Source: an uncultured Eubacteriales bacterium (lineage in GTDB: Bacteria > Bacillota > Clostridia > Christensenellales > QAND01). Taken from it: 6,911 bases of DNA. Of the stretch, positions 5,289-6,911 are shown piece by piece. A program made the position numbers and the translations under genes. Under the pieces are notes generated by a model. That model was not told the DNA's origin and searched no databases. It was given only the letters and a program-made list of their open reading frames with translations. The stretch's first letter is position 1. Each line of letters opens with the position of its first letter. The DNA lies in contig UREB01000089.1 in NCBI GenBank assembly GCA_900546685.1, positions 1 through 6,911 on the forward strand. The letters are read 5' to 3'.

Positions 5289-5375
5289 GGAAAACCACAG
5301 CCTTTTCCTCAGTTTATACCTTAGTTTTTCATGATGGTTTTCCATAGAGCCTATGGATAAAAAACAAGGCTGTGG
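5289..5375 (+). repeat. Overlapping, mutually exclusive inverted repeats downstream of dnaA
   Basis: Four pairings can be read. AGGAAAA (5288-5294) pairs with TTTTCCT (5303-5309). GGAAAACC (5289-5296) pairs with GGTTTTCC (5336-5343). CCACAGCCTT (5295-5304) pairs with AAGGCTGTGG (5366-5375). TCCATAG (5341-5347) pairs with CTATGGA (5351-5357). Several share bases and cannot form together. No U-tract follows, so this is not a standard terminator. Confidence 0.7.
5352..5360 (-). promoter_or_regulatory. Near-consensus DnaA box (one mismatch)
   Basis: TATGGATAA is the reverse complement of TTATCCATA, differing from consensus only at position 8 (C to T). It forms one arm of a palindrome with TTTTCCATA at 5338-5346. 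Confidence 0.5.
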
Positions 5376-5463
5376 AATCACGTATACTTTGCCATAGGAT
5401 TTCCAGAGATTTCCCGCAGGCAATGAGGACAAAAAATGTCGATTTCTACGTTCATTATGGGGC

Positions 5464-5472
5464 TTTTCCACA
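5464..5472 (+). promoter_or_regulatory. Near-consensus DnaA box (one mismatch)
   Basis: TTTTCCACA differs from consensus only at position 3 (A to T). It is immediately followed by AAATCCATA (5472-5480), a weaker possible site sharing one base. Confidence 0.55.
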
Positions 5473-5550
5473 AATCCATAGTCCTTATGATGACGATGAC
5501 GACTACATAGAGTACAAAACAAATACAAAACGAAACGGGGGTTTTTTCCG

Positions 5551-6648
5551 ATGATCCTACAATGCCCATGCCAAGAACTGAATAGTGCAATGTCTACCGT
5601 GCAAAGAGCTATGCCCTCCAAATCGCCCATGCCGGCGCTGGAAGGAGTATTGTTTGTGGCAAAAGACAACGCTGTAAGCCTTACTTGCAGCGATTTGGCG
5701 CTGAGCATCGAATGCTCATTGCCTGCCAACATCCAGGAGGAAGGCGCGCTGGTGTTGCCTGGCCGCATGTTTGCCGAATTGATTCGCAAGATGCCGCCGG
5801 ATACGGTTTCTATATCCACAGAGGGGTTGAAAGTAACCATTGAATGCGGCCAGGCCAAATACAATCTTCAGGGGATGGATGCCAGAGAGTATCCGGAAAT
5901 GCCGCCGATGACGGGGGCACGGCCGCTGGAATTAAAGCAAAGCGCGCTGAAAAACATGATCCAGCGCACGGCCTTTGCTGTGGCTATGGATGAAACCAAG
6001 CCCATTTTAACGGGAGAATTGCTGGAAATTGAAAGCGACCGTGTAACGCTGGTGGCATTGGACGGATACCGACTGGCTCTTTGTAAGGAACCGCTGTTAC
6101 AGGCAACCACACCAGTGAATTTTGTAGTGCCTGGTCGTTCTCTGTCTGAGATTGCCAAGCTGTTTGAGGACAGCGATGCGCCGGCCAGTATTTCCATCGG
6201 TGATACGCAGGCCATGGTGGAAATGGGCCATACCAAAATTATAACCCGTTTGCTGGAAGGAGAATATATCAACTACCGACAGATACTGCCTGGCGATCAT
6301 CAAACGCGGGTGCGTATCCAGGCCCAGCAGTTTTTGGAATCTGTAGAGCGCGCTTCGCTGGTGGCCAGGGATAGCCGAAACCATAACCTCATTCGTTTGC
6401 AGCTGGATGAGGATACGATGACCATCACAGCCAACGGCGAAATGGGCAATGCAGTGGAAAAGTTGCCCATCTACTTGGAAGGAAAGCCGCTGACCATTGC
6501 GTTCAACGCCAAGTATCTATTGGATGTGTTGCGCGTCATCAAGGATGAGGAGATCCTATTGGATTTTATCAGCGGACTGTCTCCCTGCGTGGTAAAGCCG
6601 TTGGAAGGGGATCAATACCTTTATTTGGTGTTGCCCGTGCGTGTATAA
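5551..6648 (+). CDS. dnaN: DNA polymerase III beta subunit (sliding clamp)
   Basis: The predicted protein has 365 residues, the normal clamp length. It forms a ring-shaped dimer that tethers polymerase III to DNA and is loaded by the HolB-containing clamp loader. Three similar domains span roughly 1-125, 126-250 and 251-365. Recognisable stretches are MPALEGVLF (27-35), AFAVAMDETKPILTG (141-155), DGYRLAL (171-177), VPGRSLSEI (193-201), LLEGEYINYRQILPG (234-248), LVARDSRNHNLIRL (270-283) and the C-terminal YLYLVLPVRV (356-365), which lines the partner-binding pocket. The start at 5551 aligns without gaps to the N-terminus of known clamps. The only Shine-Dalgarno candidate is GGGGG (5537-5541) nine bases upstream, weaker than every other site in this window. 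It lies 263 bases after dnaA and is probably at least partly cotranscribed with it; the transcript ends at the terminator that follows. Confidence 0.97.
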   Translation: MILQCPCQELNSAMSTVQRAMPSKSPMPALEGVLFVAKDNAVSLTCSDLALSIECSLPANIQEEGALVLPGRMFAELIRKMPPDTVSISTEGLKVTIECGQAKYNLQGMDAREYPEMPPMTGARPLELKQSALKNMIQRTAFAVAMDETKPILTGELLEIESDRVTLVALDGYRLALCKEPLLQATTPVNFVVPGRSLSEIAKLFEDSDAPASISIGDTQAMVEMGHTKIITRLLEGEYINYRQILPGDHQTRVRIQAQQFLESVERASLVARDSRNHNLIRLQLDEDTMTITANGEMGNAVEKLPIYLEGKPLTIAFNAKYLLDVLRVIKDEEILLDFISGLSPCVVKPLEGDQYLYLVLPVRV

Positions 6649-6651
6649 AAA

Positions 6652-6684
6652 AAGCTCTCTTTTCCAATATGGGAAAGAGAGCTT
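6652..6684 (+). terminator. Intrinsic terminator after dnaN
   Basis: AAGCTCTCTTTTCC (6652-6665) pairs with GGGAAAGAGAGCTT (6671-6684) around the loop AATAT, giving a 14-bp stem with one G-U pair. It starts four bases after the dnaN stop and is followed by the imperfect T-rich run CTTGTATTAT. It separates the replication genes from the dehydrogenase gene. Confidence 0.88.
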
Positions 6685-6685
6685 C

Positions 6686-6726
6686 TTGTATTATACAAAC
6701 AAATATGTTAGTATAATAAATACTAA
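6686..6726 (+). promoter_or_regulatory. Promoter/operator region of the dehydrogenase gene with two palindromes
   Basis: A perfect TATAAT lies at 6712-6717, but no good -35 sits at 16-18 bases (TTATAC at 6691-6696 would be 15 bases away). Two palindromes cover this segment: TTGTAT-T-ATACAA (6686-6698) and TTAGTAT-AATAA-ATACTAA (6708-6726). The second covers the -10. A weak -35 beneath operator-like repeats suggests a regulated promoter, but I cannot name the regulator. The rest of the 5' region to 6802 is AT-rich and includes the palindrome TTTATATAAA (6758-6767). Confidence 0.45.
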
Positions 6727-6802
6727 AAAAGTTTTCTTATGCGTTGAGCATTGGTATTTTATATAAATATTTAAATTGCTTTTATTAAGGGAGGTTTTTA
6801 TC

Positions 6803-6911
6803 ATGAATAACTTTGCGTATTGTTCCCCGACGAAATTTATTTTTGGCAAAGGGGAAGAAAACAACGTAGGTCAGTACATGAAAGAGCTTGGCTCGAAAAA
6901 GGTTTTGATCG
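6803..6911 (+). CDS. Iron-containing alcohol dehydrogenase, N-terminal part (3' truncated by window)
   Basis: Only the first 36 codons are present. The start MNNFAYCSPTKFIFGKGEEN matches the N-terminus of group III iron-dependent alcohol dehydrogenases of the YugJ/YugK/butanol dehydrogenase type (NF.Y..PTK.IFGKG), and KKVLI at residues 32-36 begins the first strand of the nucleotide-binding domain. Such enzymes interconvert aldehydes and alcohols with NAD(P)H and a divalent metal, often as NADH sinks in fermenting anaerobes; the substrate cannot be told from this fragment. AAGGGAGG (6787-6794) lies eight bases before ATG 6803. It has its own promoter region and is separated from dnaN by a terminator, so it is functionally independent of the replication genes. 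Confidence 0.85.
   Translation, partial: MNNFAYCSPTKFIFGKGEENNVGQYMKELGSKKVLI

Larger units (their letters stand above)
5288..5550 (+). other. Putative downstream half of oriC (dnaA-dnaN intergenic region)
   Basis: This 263-base stretch separates dnaA from dnaN. It contains two one-mismatch DnaA boxes and several weaker copies, competing inverted repeats in its first 90 bases, a (GAY)5 triplet run at 5489-5503, and an A-rich segment (about 5513-5536) just before dnaN. In B. subtilis box clusters flank dnaA on both sides to form a bipartite origin, with unwinding on the dnaN side; the same layout is inferred here. I found no convincing separate dnaN promoter: TATACT (5383-5388) and TATGAT (5486-5491) lack -35 partners. 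Confidence 0.6.

Noticed and set aside
5489..5503. (GAY)5 run as a DnaA-trio unwinding element
   Set aside because: Neither strand gives the expected repeated 3'-(G/A)AT-5' triplets reading away from the nearby box, so the match is not supported from sequence alone.
5262..5864. 200-codon reverse-strand open frame across the dnaA-dnaN spacer
   Set aside because: It is antisense to the dnaN 5' end and to origin-like DNA, with no recognisable motif or start signals.
1..6911. CRISPR arrays, insertion sequences, phage genes, tRNA or rRNA genes
   Set aside because: I saw no regularly spaced repeats, transposase or integrase motifs, cloverleaf sequences or rRNA-like stretches; the window is almost fully explained by housekeeping genes and origin DNA.

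Overview
The window reads as a replication-origin region of a low-to-medium GC member of the Bacillota, most likely an anaerobic clostridium. The evidence is strong Shine-Dalgarno sites, a clostridial 2[4Fe-4S] ferredoxin, a RicT (YaaT) homologue, Bacillota-type DnaA and DnaN, and an iron-dependent alcohol dehydrogenase start. I cannot name a genus. All genes lie on the + strand.

Layout. (1) 1-1375: the 3' end of holB (DNA polymerase III delta-prime) overlaps ricT by 4 bases (ATGA). (2) 1385-1650: a self-contained ferredoxin unit with its own extended -10 promoter, ideal Shine-Dalgarno and intrinsic terminator. (3) 1653-3687: cdd (cytidine deaminase), a TrmN6/YabB-type methyltransferase and rsmI, tightly packed with 4-base and 1-base overlaps. 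(4) 3688-3958: an AT-rich intergenic region with three perfect DnaA boxes, a consensus-like promoter and an 11-bp A/T-tract hairpin. It is the upstream half of a putative oriC. (5) 3959-5287: dnaA, best started at a TTG codon. (6) 5288-5550: a second non-coding region with near-consensus DnaA boxes and several competing inverted repeats, the probable downstream half of a bipartite origin. (7) 5551-6648: dnaN, followed by a strong terminator. (8) 6803-6911: the first 36 codons of an iron-containing alcohol dehydrogenase behind palindromic, operator-like DNA.

Most of the window serves chromosome replication (HolB, DnaA, DnaN, oriC) and RNA maturation (RicT, TrmN6, RsmI). The order differs from the Bacillus subtilis model: the holB-ricT-yabB-rsmI set sits immediately upstream of dnaA, yabA is missing from its usual place after ricT, and dnaN is followed by a terminator and a metabolic gene rather than yaaA-recF-gyrB.

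I see no mobile element, CRISPR array, tRNA or rRNA, and no clearly novel multi-gene system. The most unusual signals are in the initiator and origin: DnaA has substitutions in its DnaA-box recognition helix, its Walker A loop and the segment after Walker B; a promoter-hairpin-DnaA box arrangement precedes dnaA; and mutually exclusive inverted repeats separate dnaA and dnaN.
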